From RGIG7332 sp045580305 (GTDB lineage Bacteria; Bacillota; Clostridia; Oscillospirales; JAAYXM01), in NCBI GenBank assembly GCA_045580305.1, contig JAZNNQ010000002.1, positions 1-64,000 of the forward strand: DNA of 64,000 bases, in the 5' to 3' direction. Below the pieces are notes generated by a model. It had not been told where the DNA came from, did no database searches, and saw only the letters and a list, made by a program, of their open reading frames with translations. Below are positions 17,601 through 26,727 of this stretch, piece by piece; the stretch's first letter is position 1; the number at the start of each line of letters is the position of its first letter. The translations under genes were made by a program, and so were the position numbers.

Positions 17601-17991
17601 TTGGTTTAAACCCCGCACAATAGCCTTTGGACATGATGGACTTGACAGACACTCTACCAAGATGTTTGCGATAACAAGTGCACCTAAATTAATTGGTAAA
17701 GAAAAGAAAGTATGCATTGGATATGATTATGAGAAGAACGCTATTTTCGATTTAGTCAAGGATTATGAGATTTTCAATGTTTTCCATGGCAGGGATAACG
17801 ATGAATATGAAATCCATATACTTGCAAATAAGATAGTTGCTATAAATAAAAAAACCAGCGAACGAGTACTGTTTGTTAATTACAAGGGAATTACCATTCA
17901 TGGGTGTAACTTTAAAAACATTTTAGGTAGCATAACCGAAGATGAAGGCATACATTTACTTGTGCAGAATGGAGGAATTGTTAATGAATAA
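14647..17991 (+). CDS. TIR-NACHT-propeller STAND protein
   Basis: 1114 residues; ATG at 14647 with AAAGGAG upstream (a TTG at 14593 is unlikely). The TIR domain (1-145) begins YIFISYAHEDA, with likely catalytic Glu82 (YCTKEITYA). The NACHT NTPase has P-loop GDGGSGKT (227-234), Walker B LLFDGLNEIP (297-306) and the NACHT-typical FFHQSFRDFFAAMF. The C-terminal 400 residues are beta-rich with WD40-like repeats (QGHQATIKSI, ADTEGTVKHW). STAND proteins bind a trigger with the C-terminal repeats, oligomerise via the NTPase and activate the TIR NADase. The next gene overlaps by 8 bp. AT-rich composition suggests transfer. Confidence 0.88.
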   Translation: MNTKEVTPYIFISYAHEDANIAKRITEYLQNEGFEVWIDYNNIRAGEKFNGEIAKAIIDSSLLIAVVSNVYISKDKDYCTKEITYAHNRQKNYMPVYIEKVKVPIGCELDFVFHNASQVGFNMSLENDDDFNALCHSITNSEYMDYLKEYMQGDTPLPMPYIKPDRFDKIKKYYQKIANGNYYLPSIETELFPPFKIDSKIERSGNNNGLLLEKIIQDYKTNFLIIGDGGSGKTVALRSIFRNFIDNEIPALYIPLNKIQFSEKVTIQSYLEDEMQLTWHSLKIYGKRDSSNSPLRLLFDGLNEIPGDRRAVLNQIKEIMRWDNVQIIISSRSDFSNNLTRDIMFKTIYLQPLEENTVKAFLEKKSMPANLNKKMTSLLRNPLMLMLYINTDMSMYEPLSKYSNYYKINISSSPSSEEQIMWNFLQSQLYRVDESFSSQFVCDAFVIIEFLLPLLANHMIINGKSNIDENELDDFLDSLTSRDDYKYYNNRLRKIERTLDIEEYKYKGNNLNRVLFNKLSLMVEAETGEEDDSKRYEFFHQSFRDFFAAMFVAKKLEMIANEKTTNFEEISKIPYEIEIIKYVAEISMEKQAKPVWTAEGLTYPGKNEPLSASSFSDAEKSLNAYRGLFDESAQNIVCNVYKIMSIGRDRHLSNCDFSSLDLRKCNLKGGYYSDWYCDNEYPSSFENSYIDLDCFISQGHQATIKSICEGNGGVFTADTEGTVKHWRFDENIPIFTVTTPEGAIISIDYSEKSKQLAILKQHAVYLYDLETDVVSMIASAKSTYRYIRFNTDDQIEVTYDTSPLTWTNLSGVITTDYLSLDIPCGCSAIDSKHTQILRSYLYGTVHRYDPCDNSIIGELNMLEKAEGNGITDIKFSNDDSRFLVGFGNNVFEFDSHSLEQLHKLEFKSLVNSVMYTADDKIVVATGVNIVVLNKDFSYYKEFAGESLPNIIKKLFKDDGKLYFLDTTGTIKLISDKITVSKTRKPWFKPRTIAFGHDGLDRHSTKMFAITSAPKLIGKEKKVCIGYDYEKNAIFDLVKDYEIFNVFHGRDNDEYEIHILANKIVAINKKTSERVLFVNYKGITIHGCNFKNILGSITEDEGIHLLVQNGGIVNE

Positions 17992-19831
17992 TAAGATAGA
18001 AGATTTAATAATAGAATTTTACGATTTTTCAATTTGTAAATGTAAAGCAAGTGTTAAGGTTTGCGAATTAGATATTTTTATACCGGACTTTGTTGTAATG
18101 AATGCTTCAAATACAGTGGAAGTATATATGCCCGCTGCCTATAAAACTACATGGCCGTTTAAAGAAATAACATGGCACGAGATTCGGCATGCAGTTCTTG
18201 ACGAATTCAAACAAAAATATCAATCCTTTGGAAGTTTTAATGTTGAGTTTGAGGCTATTGATAACAATGTATATCTTGCCAAGGTGGATTATGATTTCTT
18301 AGATATACACTTGGATGGGTGCAAAGTCAAAGTAAAAAACAAGCGCCCGTTTATAAATATGCCTGAAAATTTTAAAAATATATGGCCTTATCATTCCATC
18401 GCATGGTTGGATGTTCGCAATGCAATGGTAGAACATTTTAAGAAGCAAAGGAAAACTCAAAAAGATGTATTAAATTATATACCAATGGTAAGTGTTCACG
18501 ATGTATCTAACGACGGAACGGCGTTGTTTGATATAGAAATACCGGAATTGCAATATGAGCTTACAGATGGGGCCATATACTATATAAGTAATGATAATAT
18601 CAATATTAATTTGCCGAGCGACTTTCCTGTTAACCCGGAAAATGGATTGACTCGAAAAGGTGTATTAAAAACTATACGCGAAGAATATTTAAAGCAAATT
18701 AATGGTATTGATATAACACCCTATTCCAAATCCGAAACACAATGCGAACTCGAATCGAACAAAAACAAATTCGGGAGAATAATGGATGCTGATGGTAGGC
18801 CGTTCATGTTTGTTCCAAACACAGAATTAAGACCGATCGGAAAAATTTTTGATACGAATAAATTTCAAACAGCAAAAAAACTCCTTAAAGCATTAAGTAG
18901 CAATGACATAGGCATATTCGAAATTGATACATTATCTATAATTGAGAAATTTCGATATGTTAATAGTAATATGATCATAGATTTATTTGCCAGCGGATAT
19001 ATTTCTCGAGGTTGGAGGAATATTAATAAAAATAAACTTGCTGGTATCTTTGACCGATTAGCAAAACATAATCTTGTAAATATATGCAAATTTGTGCGTG
19101 TAGATGAATCTTATCGAAACAATGTTACCGGCGAAGAAATTTACCGCATATTTTCGTTAGCTGAGACTGGAAATCGACTATTAAGTGAACTTGGTAGGGT
19201 TCACCACTATAATCCTTTTGATGTTTACCAAAACGGTAATTTTGTAAAAGCAATTCTAGCTGCAAATCAGTGGCTCGTTTATTGGCTAAGTTCTTATCCG
19301 GAGGAAATTAAGGACAAATATGACACCGCTAAAGTTATCCATGCTTTAGGTGCAGAGAAGAGTGGAGCAAAGATTTACTCTATGATTACTTGCAATGATA
19401 TAACTTTAATTGGAGAACCGTTAAGAAGAACATACGAATTTGATGAGCCTCAAAATGCGATTGAAATACAAGAGAAACTTAAACGCCTGTTCTACCTCAT
19501 AGACTTTAAAGGTGATATATATACAAATAGCGGGTATAAGCCGGTTGAATACAATCTTGGAAATGATTCAATAATTTGCTACATATGCGAAGATGACGAC
19601 CATATTAAGGAAATGTGGCATATTGTAAAGTCCATAATAATGGATAATCCAAGCAAAAAAGTCTGGTTTACAACGGATGCGCGCTTATTCAACTACTCTT
19701 GTGAAAACGAACGCTTTTTTATGTTTGACAAAGATGATCAAATGAACAGAGTGGATCTGTTTAATGAAATGAAACTTGGTAAAGAACGCGCATATGATTT
19801 CATAGATCAGACAAGCACCGAATCGTTTTAA
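17984..19831 (+). CDS. Companion of the TIR-NACHT protein: three SpoVG-like repeats plus winged-helix-like region
   Basis: 615 residues; ATG at 17984 overlaps the upstream stop codon and has GGAGGA upstream, so translation is coupled to the TIR-NACHT protein. Residues 1-240 contain three diverged units (LDIFIPDFVV...WHEIRHAVLDEF, LDIHLDGCKV...WLDVRNAMVEHF, IPELQYELTD...RKGVLKTIREEY). Their strand-strand-helix pattern recalls the nucleic-acid-binding protein SpoVG. A winged-helix-like stretch (about 330-410) and an alpha/beta C-terminus (LVYWLSSYPEE, IICYICEDDD) follow, reminiscent of replication-relaxation proteins. All domain calls are tentative. It may deliver the trigger or target for the STAND protein. 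Confidence 0.6.
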   Translation: MNNKIEDLIIEFYDFSICKCKASVKVCELDIFIPDFVVMNASNTVEVYMPAAYKTTWPFKEITWHEIRHAVLDEFKQKYQSFGSFNVEFEAIDNNVYLAKVDYDFLDIHLDGCKVKVKNKRPFINMPENFKNIWPYHSIAWLDVRNAMVEHFKKQRKTQKDVLNYIPMVSVHDVSNDGTALFDIEIPELQYELTDGAIYYISNDNININLPSDFPVNPENGLTRKGVLKTIREEYLKQINGIDITPYSKSETQCELESNKNKFGRIMDADGRPFMFVPNTELRPIGKIFDTNKFQTAKKLLKALSSNDIGIFEIDTLSIIEKFRYVNSNMIIDLFASGYISRGWRNINKNKLAGIFDRLAKHNLVNICKFVRVDESYRNNVTGEEIYRIFSLAETGNRLLSELGRVHHYNPFDVYQNGNFVKAILAANQWLVYWLSSYPEEIKDKYDTAKVIHALGAEKSGAKIYSMITCNDITLIGEPLRRTYEFDEPQNAIEIQEKLKRLFYLIDFKGDIYTNSGYKPVEYNLGNDSIICYICEDDDHIKEMWHIVKSIIMDNPSKKVWFTTDARLFNYSCENERFFMFDKDDQMNRVDLFNEMKLGKERAYDFIDQTSTESF

Positions 19832-20068
19832 TATACACAAGCGACTATTGGTTAGGGATTTTAAAGAAAACGAAAATGCTGACAGGAGTTGAATGAATTG
19901 AGATGCACGATAAATGTAATAAAATTGGCAGATTGCTGATGGCATCAATAATAACTGCGAAGAAAGAACGAAAAATCAGTGATCTTTAAATCATGTGCTG
20001 ATTTTACAATGTATCCAATCTAAGATGAATTTGGGCAACTTTAAATTTGACCTGAAAGAAGGATTATC
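19832..20068. other. Intergenic region between TIR genes
   Basis: 237 bp, AT-rich. A 29-codon frame from ATG 19903 lacks a well-placed RBS and is not called. No strong promoter or terminator was recognised. Confidence 0.4.
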
Positions 20069-22504
20069 ATGCATGAAGAGGAAAGAATAGATGAAAGACA
20101 CAGATATTTTGCTTTTGTAGCTTATACTCGATATAAAAGAAAAGATTTCAAATATGCAGAAAAAATATACAAAGAGCTTCAAAAGCATAGATTACCCGCA
20201 AAGATTGCAAAGAAATATCCTGAAAAGCATAAAAGAACGAAGCCTTTATTTTTAGATCATTTTGATATGCCACCCGAAAATTACAATAGGATTGATCCGC
20301 TTGCGTTAAAAGAGTCAAAGAAATTAATAGTAGTATGCTCAACCAGACTGGTCGAACATGAAACTACTGCCGTAATTAAGGAAATTCAAGACTTCTTGGA
20401 TTCGGGACACGACTGGGATGATATTATTCCGGTTTTAGTGGAAAAACCGAATAAAAAAGAAGACCGTGACGCGCGTGTGCAAAGGTGCTTTCCTAAAATA
20501 TTAAGAGAGTTAAATGCGAAAAATAACGGAGAATATAATAAGATAGCAGTTGATTTCTTCAAACCTTCCGGAAAAAAGGATGTGGAGAGTGTCATATACA
20601 AGATGATTTCATACATTCAAGGAATCAACTTGACGGAACTCGAAAGATTTGAGCGTAAGAGAAAAAGAATGCGAATGATTTTTGGCTCACTTTTATGTGC
20701 CGTTCTTATCCTGCTTGGTGTGCTTTTAATGGGGTGGACAAGCGAAAAGATCAATATAAAAAACGGAATACAAGAGGCAATCAATGTGTCCGAAAATAAC
20801 ACATATAATGCCATAACAAGTCTATTTGATATTGAAAAGCGCCAAAATCGTTTTTTATTGAATAACGAAAGAGTTTATAGTGCTCTTGAAGCGGCTGCCG
20901 ATTACAAAGCGGGACAATGTTTGAGAAAAAAGCAATTTTATTTTAACAATATTGAAAGCATCGAGGTTGTTAATAAAGTGGGCAACCTTTTTGGCGTCAA
21001 GACAACAGATCGATATTATGTTATAGATGTAAATGATTGTGAAATAAAGTATGAAATATCTGCCAATAACTTTTGGTATGAGAAAGAAAATAAAAAATAT
21101 CAGATGGTTCTGAATAACGACGCGACAGGAGATTATGAACTTCAAAAAGTATGGTGTGACAATGATAAGGTATACCTTTCCATCGCACCCCCAAATGATT
21201 ACAATGCTGAAAAACTTGAAGTAGTTGTAGATATAGCCGACAATAGTTCATACCGCGCAGACATTATATGGGGCGATCAATCTTATGCCAAAAAAGATGA
21301 TGGGATTCAAATGTTGGGAACGGTTGTGTCAGTTCCTGATAAAGATGGAAATTTCACATCGCTGGTGCATGAATCTAATGTTGGCACTTATGCGGTAAGG
21401 GCTGATTTGAATGTAATATGGTCTATGGATAAAACGGGTTGTGTGTATATTTGGTCAATGAGGAATGGATATTCTTTGGCCGATAAAATGTATGATAAGA
21501 ACAATAGATATGTGTGGGCAACATCTACCGATGGATTATTGTTCAGAATCGATTTGGAAAGCGGCGAATTAACGAAGATAATAAAAAATAAAGAAATTTC
21601 TTTTATTGGACAAGATGATACGCAGATTTTTGTGGCAATAAAGAACGAAAATCTGGAATATCCGGCTATTTGCATGTGTGACAAAAAAACCGGTGTTGTA
21701 AAGCAAATAAACCGTCTCCCTGAAATAAATGAAAAAAATAAACATCTTATGACACCGCAATCAAATTCCCTGGTTGGAAGGGAATGTGTAATTGTAGCCC
21801 GAAGCCTTATCGATCACATTAATGGAAATCATCTGTCGGAGGCCTTGTTTGACAAGAACAATGCAATTAAATTTATGGATGTTCTTGAGGAAAATACTCT
21901 CGCTGATATTGAGGTATATTTCGATATGCAAAGCTCAGATGCATTTAATTCGATGAAAACCACTATCATATCAAACAGACAAACAGTGTTAATGCCAAGA
22001 ATACACACCTTCAACGGTATGCTCACAGAGGAGCTATATAAAATCAATGATGGTGAATGGCGACCGATATATACAGATAGCGGTATTTTAACTGGTATTG
22101 ATATTCCGAAGGATTTAGATTTTGATAAAGAACATATTTTGCATATAAAAGCGGTTGATGGAAGTAAAAATGAAACGACCAAGTCGTTTAGATTTACTAT
22201 GGAAAACCGGGAAGTTCAGTGGCGGATTGAAAGCGGCGGAAGACAACTTGCTTCCAAAGAAGTTACTGAGATAGAAACTCAGGATATTGTAATTGAGTGT
22301 AAAGAAAATGCGGCCAATTCCGTAAAAGAAATTACATATGCTTTTGATAACGATCCGGAAGTATTTTGTGTGCAAGGCGAACGGGCAGAGATCAAAATAC
22401 CTAAAAAATATCTCGATGGAAATGAACATAAGATATTGATATATTTTGTTTCTGAAAAGGTTACAACGAAGTATTATGTATATTCATTTAAGTATGTAAA
22501 ATGA
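20069..22504 (+). CDS. TIR-transmembrane-sensor protein
   Basis: 811 residues. The N-terminal TIR-like domain (10-190) is of the subfamily with AEKIYKELQKHRLPAKI, a DxxxxP insert (LDHFDMPPE) and putative catalytic Glu105 (AVIKEIQDFL). Arg/Lys-rich residues 195-202 precede one membrane helix (201-223, MIFGSLLCAVLILLGVLLMGW). About 580 residues follow with beta-propeller-like and immunoglobulin-like strands. By the positive-inside rule the TIR domain is cytosolic and the large domain extracytoplasmic, giving receptor topology like a eukaryotic Toll receptor. It stands alone between AT-rich intergenic regions. The reversed-receptor role is inference from topology. Confidence 0.75.
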   Translation: MHEEERIDERHRYFAFVAYTRYKRKDFKYAEKIYKELQKHRLPAKIAKKYPEKHKRTKPLFLDHFDMPPENYNRIDPLALKESKKLIVVCSTRLVEHETTAVIKEIQDFLDSGHDWDDIIPVLVEKPNKKEDRDARVQRCFPKILRELNAKNNGEYNKIAVDFFKPSGKKDVESVIYKMISYIQGINLTELERFERKRKRMRMIFGSLLCAVLILLGVLLMGWTSEKINIKNGIQEAINVSENNTYNAITSLFDIEKRQNRFLLNNERVYSALEAAADYKAGQCLRKKQFYFNNIESIEVVNKVGNLFGVKTTDRYYVIDVNDCEIKYEISANNFWYEKENKKYQMVLNNDATGDYELQKVWCDNDKVYLSIAPPNDYNAEKLEVVVDIADNSSYRADIIWGDQSYAKKDDGIQMLGTVVSVPDKDGNFTSLVHESNVGTYAVRADLNVIWSMDKTGCVYIWSMRNGYSLADKMYDKNNRYVWATSTDGLLFRIDLESGELTKIIKNKEISFIGQDDTQIFVAIKNENLEYPAICMCDKKTGVVKQINRLPEINEKNKHLMTPQSNSLVGRECVIVARSLIDHINGNHLSEALFDKNNAIKFMDVLEENTLADIEVYFDMQSSDAFNSMKTTIISNRQTVLMPRIHTFNGMLTEELYKINDGEWRPIYTDSGILTGIDIPKDLDFDKEHILHIKAVDGSKNETTKSFRFTMENREVQWRIESGGRQLASKEVTEIETQDIVIECKENAANSVKEITYAFDNDPEVFCVQGERAEIKIPKKYLDGNEHKILIYFVSEKVTTKYYVYSFKYVK

Positions 22505-22588
22505 TGAGCATATTAACCTAAAGGTGCGCTTGCGGGGCGTATGACTTGATTCTGCCGCAAGGAACACAAATTTTTTGGAGTGAAAGCA

Positions 22589-25012
22589 ATGAGTGAGCAA
22601 TACACACACGACATATTTATAAGTTTCAGCTTTGCCGATCAGCAGGTGGCTGAGGAGATTGTCAACATACTGAACACCAAATACGGTTTTTCCTGCTGGA
22701 TATGTACCCGTGACATTGACGGCGGCCGACGCTACAAGGCACTTATTCCCGATGCAATTGACGGCGCCCGCGCAGTGGTGTTCATTCAGAGTGAGAAGGC
22801 GCTGGCCTCCCGTGAGATACCCAAGGAAATCGGTATGGCATTTGACGCTGATAAGGTCATCATTCCCTTTAAACTTGACCAGGCGCAGCCTCAGGGTGAC
22901 TTGCGCTACGATCTGTATGGTGTTGAGTACATAGATGCTACCGTTCCCACCAAGGAGCAGAGGATATACGAGCTGGCAAAGGCGGTCTCAAAAGCGATAG
23001 CGAAGCCTCTGCCCGATGATGCCGCGCCCTTGACGGGTGAACGGATTATTTCCACCCCGTCAGTTATTCCGAAGAATGTATTTTGTGGCAGAGAGTGTGT
23101 GCTGCAGACGCTTTGTGATAAGTTCGCCGAGGGTGAACGGGTGGTTTTCCTGCAGGGCATCGGAGGTATCGGAAAGACCGAGATTGCAAAGCAATACGCT
23201 AAAAGAAACAGAACAAAATATGATACAATCGTCTATGCCACCTACGGCGGAAGCATTGAAGATATTATAAATGGTGATGAGCCGTTTACACTTGAACCGG
23301 AACTGCCGCGGCTTCTTATGTCCGACGGAACCCGGGAGGATGACCGGGCATATTTTGCGAGAAAACTACGCAAGATACAGCAGATTACCGATGAGAAAAC
23401 CCTTATTATCATCGATAATTTTGACACAAAGAATGACCCGGCATTGACCGAACTTTTACAAGGCAGGTACCACCTGCTTATCACCACCAGATGCGACTAT
23501 GCCCGAATGTATCCCACTATTAAGGTCGGCCCCATTGATTCTATGGACAACCTGCTTGATGTGTTTATGGAAAATTACCGTGGCTTTGAGGTAGAGCGTG
23601 AGGATGAGGCGCTTAACGAGCTTATAGAGCTTGTAAACCGCCACACCTACACCATAGAGCTTCTGGCACAGCATATGGAAAACAGCGGCCAGACCGCAGA
23701 GGAGATGCTGGCCGCACTCAAAAAAGAGGGCATAATGTCCCTCAATGAAGAGGTTGGCTCTGCGGGCAATAAAACCCGCGTAGCATACGAAAACCTTATA
23801 AAAATGTTCAAGGTCTTTTCTCTGACTGATGAGGAGCAGCGTATATTGCGCTTGCTGTCCCTGATGCCGCTCGGCGGTGTGAATGTGCGGGACTTTAAGT
23901 TCTGGGCGAACCTTTCATCACTTAAAATATTAAACGATCTTGATTGCCGCGGCTGGATAATGCGAAATACCGGCGGTATCGCATTGCATCCTATTGTACG
24001 CGATGTTGTGCGTCACGAGCTGCCGGTAACCGAGGAAAATACGGGTGAGTTTTTACAACAATTCACCGAAACCATAGCAGAGAGCAAGACATGGCGCTAC
24101 CCGATGGCGCAAAAAGAGGTCTATGCCGCAATTGCAGCGGAACTGCTGGATGTGTTCGACACCATCAATGAGGACACGCTGTCATTATACCAGAAGGCGG
24201 AAACGCTGTTCAGCTTCTCGGTGCGTCCCGAGGCGGCGGTGGAGCTTGCTGCGCGTCTGTATGAGTATAATTGTGCTGCCGTCGGCAAGGAGAGCTTCCG
24301 TGCGGGTTATGCTGCTTTCAAGGCCGGTTGGGCGTATAAATTCAACCTCTGTCTTGAAAATGCGCTGGAAAACGCGGAAAAATGGCTTACTCTGGGCGGC
24401 GAGATTATGGGCGGACTTAAGCTCGATACATCCTTTGAAAATGCGACATACGGCCAGCTTTTGGGCAATCTTTCCCGCGTGTGCATCCTGCTGTCCGAGG
24501 AGAAGTACGATAAGGAAAGACTGCTTTTGGCAAAGGCATATGCCGGTGACTCGGTTGATGTAAGTGAAGAGTGGCTTTTTCCGGGCGACCCACAGTATCC
24601 CAAAGTGGCAGGCGCGTATATGCAGATGGCAGATGCCTGCATCGCCCTTGAGGAATATGATCGCGCTAAGGAGTTGATTGATGCATCCTACGACATCCTG
24701 TTTGCCCTTTTTGGCGACAATGATCCCGACACACTCCACGCGCTGGCGCGAAAGGCGACTATTCTATACCATACAGGCAAATATGAGGACGCTATCGCTA
24801 CCGCATCACGGAGTATGGAAGGCTACGGCCATTTTTATGGCGAGCTTCACGGTGAGCGATATGAACAGCTTATCATTCTTTTGAAATCCCACCTTGCTAT
24901 GGGAAACACCGAAAAAGTGAAAGAACTGAAGGCGTATGCGCTGGAAATCGGCGGAAAGATATTTGCCGAAAATTCCGAACAGTTGCGGTACTTAAATGAA
25001 TTAAAGGACTGA
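22589..25012 (+). CDS. TIR-NB-ARC-TPR STAND protein
   Basis: 807 residues; ATG at 22589 with TTGGAG upstream (in-frame GTG at 22580 overlaps that RBS). The TIR domain (1-140) begins HDIFISFSFAD; Glu80 in REIPKEIGMA is the likely catalytic residue. The NB-ARC-type ATPase has P-loop GIGGIGKT (190-197), Walker B LIIIDNFD (272-279) and sensor TTR (LLITTRCDYAR). Winged-helix and TPR-like helical repeats fill the C-terminal half. The architecture matches plant and bacterial TIR-NLR-type immune ATPases. Its composition is GC-richer than the other TIR genes, like the resident genome. Adenine deaminase begins 5 bp after its stop. Confidence 0.88.
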   Translation: MSEQYTHDIFISFSFADQQVAEEIVNILNTKYGFSCWICTRDIDGGRRYKALIPDAIDGARAVVFIQSEKALASREIPKEIGMAFDADKVIIPFKLDQAQPQGDLRYDLYGVEYIDATVPTKEQRIYELAKAVSKAIAKPLPDDAAPLTGERIISTPSVIPKNVFCGRECVLQTLCDKFAEGERVVFLQGIGGIGKTEIAKQYAKRNRTKYDTIVYATYGGSIEDIINGDEPFTLEPELPRLLMSDGTREDDRAYFARKLRKIQQITDEKTLIIIDNFDTKNDPALTELLQGRYHLLITTRCDYARMYPTIKVGPIDSMDNLLDVFMENYRGFEVEREDEALNELIELVNRHTYTIELLAQHMENSGQTAEEMLAALKKEGIMSLNEEVGSAGNKTRVAYENLIKMFKVFSLTDEEQRILRLLSLMPLGGVNVRDFKFWANLSSLKILNDLDCRGWIMRNTGGIALHPIVRDVVRHELPVTEENTGEFLQQFTETIAESKTWRYPMAQKEVYAAIAAELLDVFDTINEDTLSLYQKAETLFSFSVRPEAAVELAARLYEYNCAAVGKESFRAGYAAFKAGWAYKFNLCLENALENAEKWLTLGGEIMGGLKLDTSFENATYGQLLGNLSRVCILLSEEKYDKERLLLAKAYAGDSVDVSEEWLFPGDPQYPKVAGAYMQMADACIALEEYDRAKELIDASYDILFALFGDNDPDTLHALARKATILYHTGKYEDAIATASRSMEGYGHFYGELHGERYEQLIILLKSHLAMGNTEKVKELKAYALEIGGKIFAENSEQLRYLNELKD

Positions 25013-25017
25013 TTTTT

Positions 25018-26694
25018 ATGAAAAGATTACTTTGCGGCGGTAAGGTTGTAAATGTCTTCACCGGTGAGATAGAGTGCAAGAACATTCTTATTGACGGTGA
25101 GAAAATCATCGGCGTTGGCGACTATACTCCCGATGAGGCGGACACCGTTGAGGACATAACGGATAAATATGTTTGCCCGGGCTTTATCGACGGCCATATA
25201 CATATCGAGAGCACTATGCTCACACCGGCGGAGCTTGCGAAAATCTGCCTGCCCCACGGCACCACCGCCATCGTTGCGGATCCTCACGAGATCGCCAATG
25301 TCTGCGGTACAAAGGGCATTGAATATATGCTCTCGGCGAGCGAAGGCCTTCCCATGAATGTGTTTTTCACACTTCCTTCCTGCGTGCCTGCCACCGCCTT
25401 TGACGAGTCGGCCACAGTGCTGAAAGCCGCTGATATCAAGGACTTTTATGATAATCCCCGCATTGTGGGACTGGCTGAAATGATGAACTACCCGGGCGTA
25501 ATACATAATGACCCCGAGGTTATGAAAAAGATAGAGGATGCAAAGGCTTCCGGCAAGGTACTCGACGGCCATGCACCACTTCTCACCGGCAAGGATCTGG
25601 ACAAATACATCTCTGCCGGCATTATGAGCGATCACGAATGCTCAAGCTTCGAGGAGGCATCCGAGCGTATTGCCAAGGGTCAGCATATTATGATCCGTCA
25701 GGGCACTGCGGCGCGGAATTTAATTGACCTTCTGCCGTTGTTTGAAGCGCCTTATAATACAAGGTGTATGCTGGTAACCGATGACCGCCACCCGGAGGAT
25801 TTGATGGGTGAGGGTCATATCGACAATATTATCCGCCTGGCGGTGAAAAACGGCAAATCCGCAGTCACCGCAATCCAGATGGCGACCATTCGCCCGGCGG
25901 AATACTTCGGGCTGAAGGGCCTTGGTGCTATCGCACCGGGATACAGAGCGGATTTTCTCATCTTAAACGACCTTGAAACCCTTGAGATTACAGATGTCTA
26001 CACACGGGGCGAAAAAGTGGTCGAGAATAAGATCGTCCGCCCCTTTAGCGCACCCATTGTTCCGGAAAAACTCAATGCGCGTGTGTACAATTCCTTTAAT
26101 GTGGGAACACTTTCCCCCGAGGATTTCAAAATAGAGGCAAAAGGTGAGAAGTGCCGCGTTATCGAGATACTTCCCGGCCAGCTTATTACAAAGGAGTGCA
26201 TCTGCGCGATAAACGGCGTTGATACCGAGCGGGATATATTAAAGCTCGCGGTAATCGAGCGGCATAACAATACCGGCCATATGGGCCTTGGCTATATAAA
26301 GGGCATTGGTATGAAAGCGGGCGCAATTGCATCATCCGTGTCCCACGATTCGCACAATATAATCGTAATCGGCACAAATGACGAGGATATGGCGTGCGCT
26401 GCAAACCATATCCGTGAGTGCGGCGGAAATGTAGTGGTTAAAAACGGCGAAATCCTGGCTGAGATGCCCCTGCCCGTAGCGGGCCTTATGTCGGATAAGG
26501 ATGGCGAAACAGTAGCGGCGGAGAACAGAAAAGTTCACGAAATGGTACATAAATTAGGCGTCAAGGAAAACATCGCGCCCTTTATGAATATGGCGTTTGT
26601 AAGCCTGTCGGTAATTCCCGACCTTAAAATGACAACTCAGGGTCTGGTGGATGTAAACCGCTGGGAGCGGGTTTCGTTATATATCGAAGATTAA
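25018..26694 (+). CDS. ade: Adenine deaminase
   Basis: 558 residues, the usual length. It converts adenine to hypoxanthine and ammonia in purine salvage, in the cytoplasm. The amidohydrolase metal motif lies in GFIDGHIHIEST, with further metal or active-site residues in ADPHEIANV, GHAP and VTDDRHP. The C-terminal domain, with NTGHMGLGYIKG and SVSHDSHNIIVIG, is specific to Ade. It starts 5 bp after the TIR-NB-ARC gene, so the two may share a transcript, although the gene itself is ordinary. Confidence 0.95.
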   Translation: MKRLLCGGKVVNVFTGEIECKNILIDGEKIIGVGDYTPDEADTVEDITDKYVCPGFIDGHIHIESTMLTPAELAKICLPHGTTAIVADPHEIANVCGTKGIEYMLSASEGLPMNVFFTLPSCVPATAFDESATVLKAADIKDFYDNPRIVGLAEMMNYPGVIHNDPEVMKKIEDAKASGKVLDGHAPLLTGKDLDKYISAGIMSDHECSSFEEASERIAKGQHIMIRQGTAARNLIDLLPLFEAPYNTRCMLVTDDRHPEDLMGEGHIDNIIRLAVKNGKSAVTAIQMATIRPAEYFGLKGLGAIAPGYRADFLILNDLETLEITDVYTRGEKVVENKIVRPFSAPIVPEKLNARVYNSFNVGTLSPEDFKIEAKGEKCRVIEILPGQLITKECICAINGVDTERDILKLAVIERHNNTGHMGLGYIKGIGMKAGAIASSVSHDSHNIIVIGTNDEDMACAANHIRECGGNVVVKNGEILAEMPLPVAGLMSDKDGETVAAENRKVHEMVHKLGVKENIAPFMNMAFVSLSVIPDLKMTTQGLVDVNRWERVSLYIED

Positions 26695-26727
26695 AGAATA
26701 TAATAGTGTAAGAAAGGAGTAAAAGTA

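Noticed and set aside
19903..19992. 29-residue peptide gene between TIR genes
   Set aside because: The AGGAG is about 15 bp too far from the ATG and the composition is uninformative.
9802..25012. Thoeris system
   Set aside because: TIR genes are present, but no ThsA-type SIR2/SLOG effector gene lies nearby.
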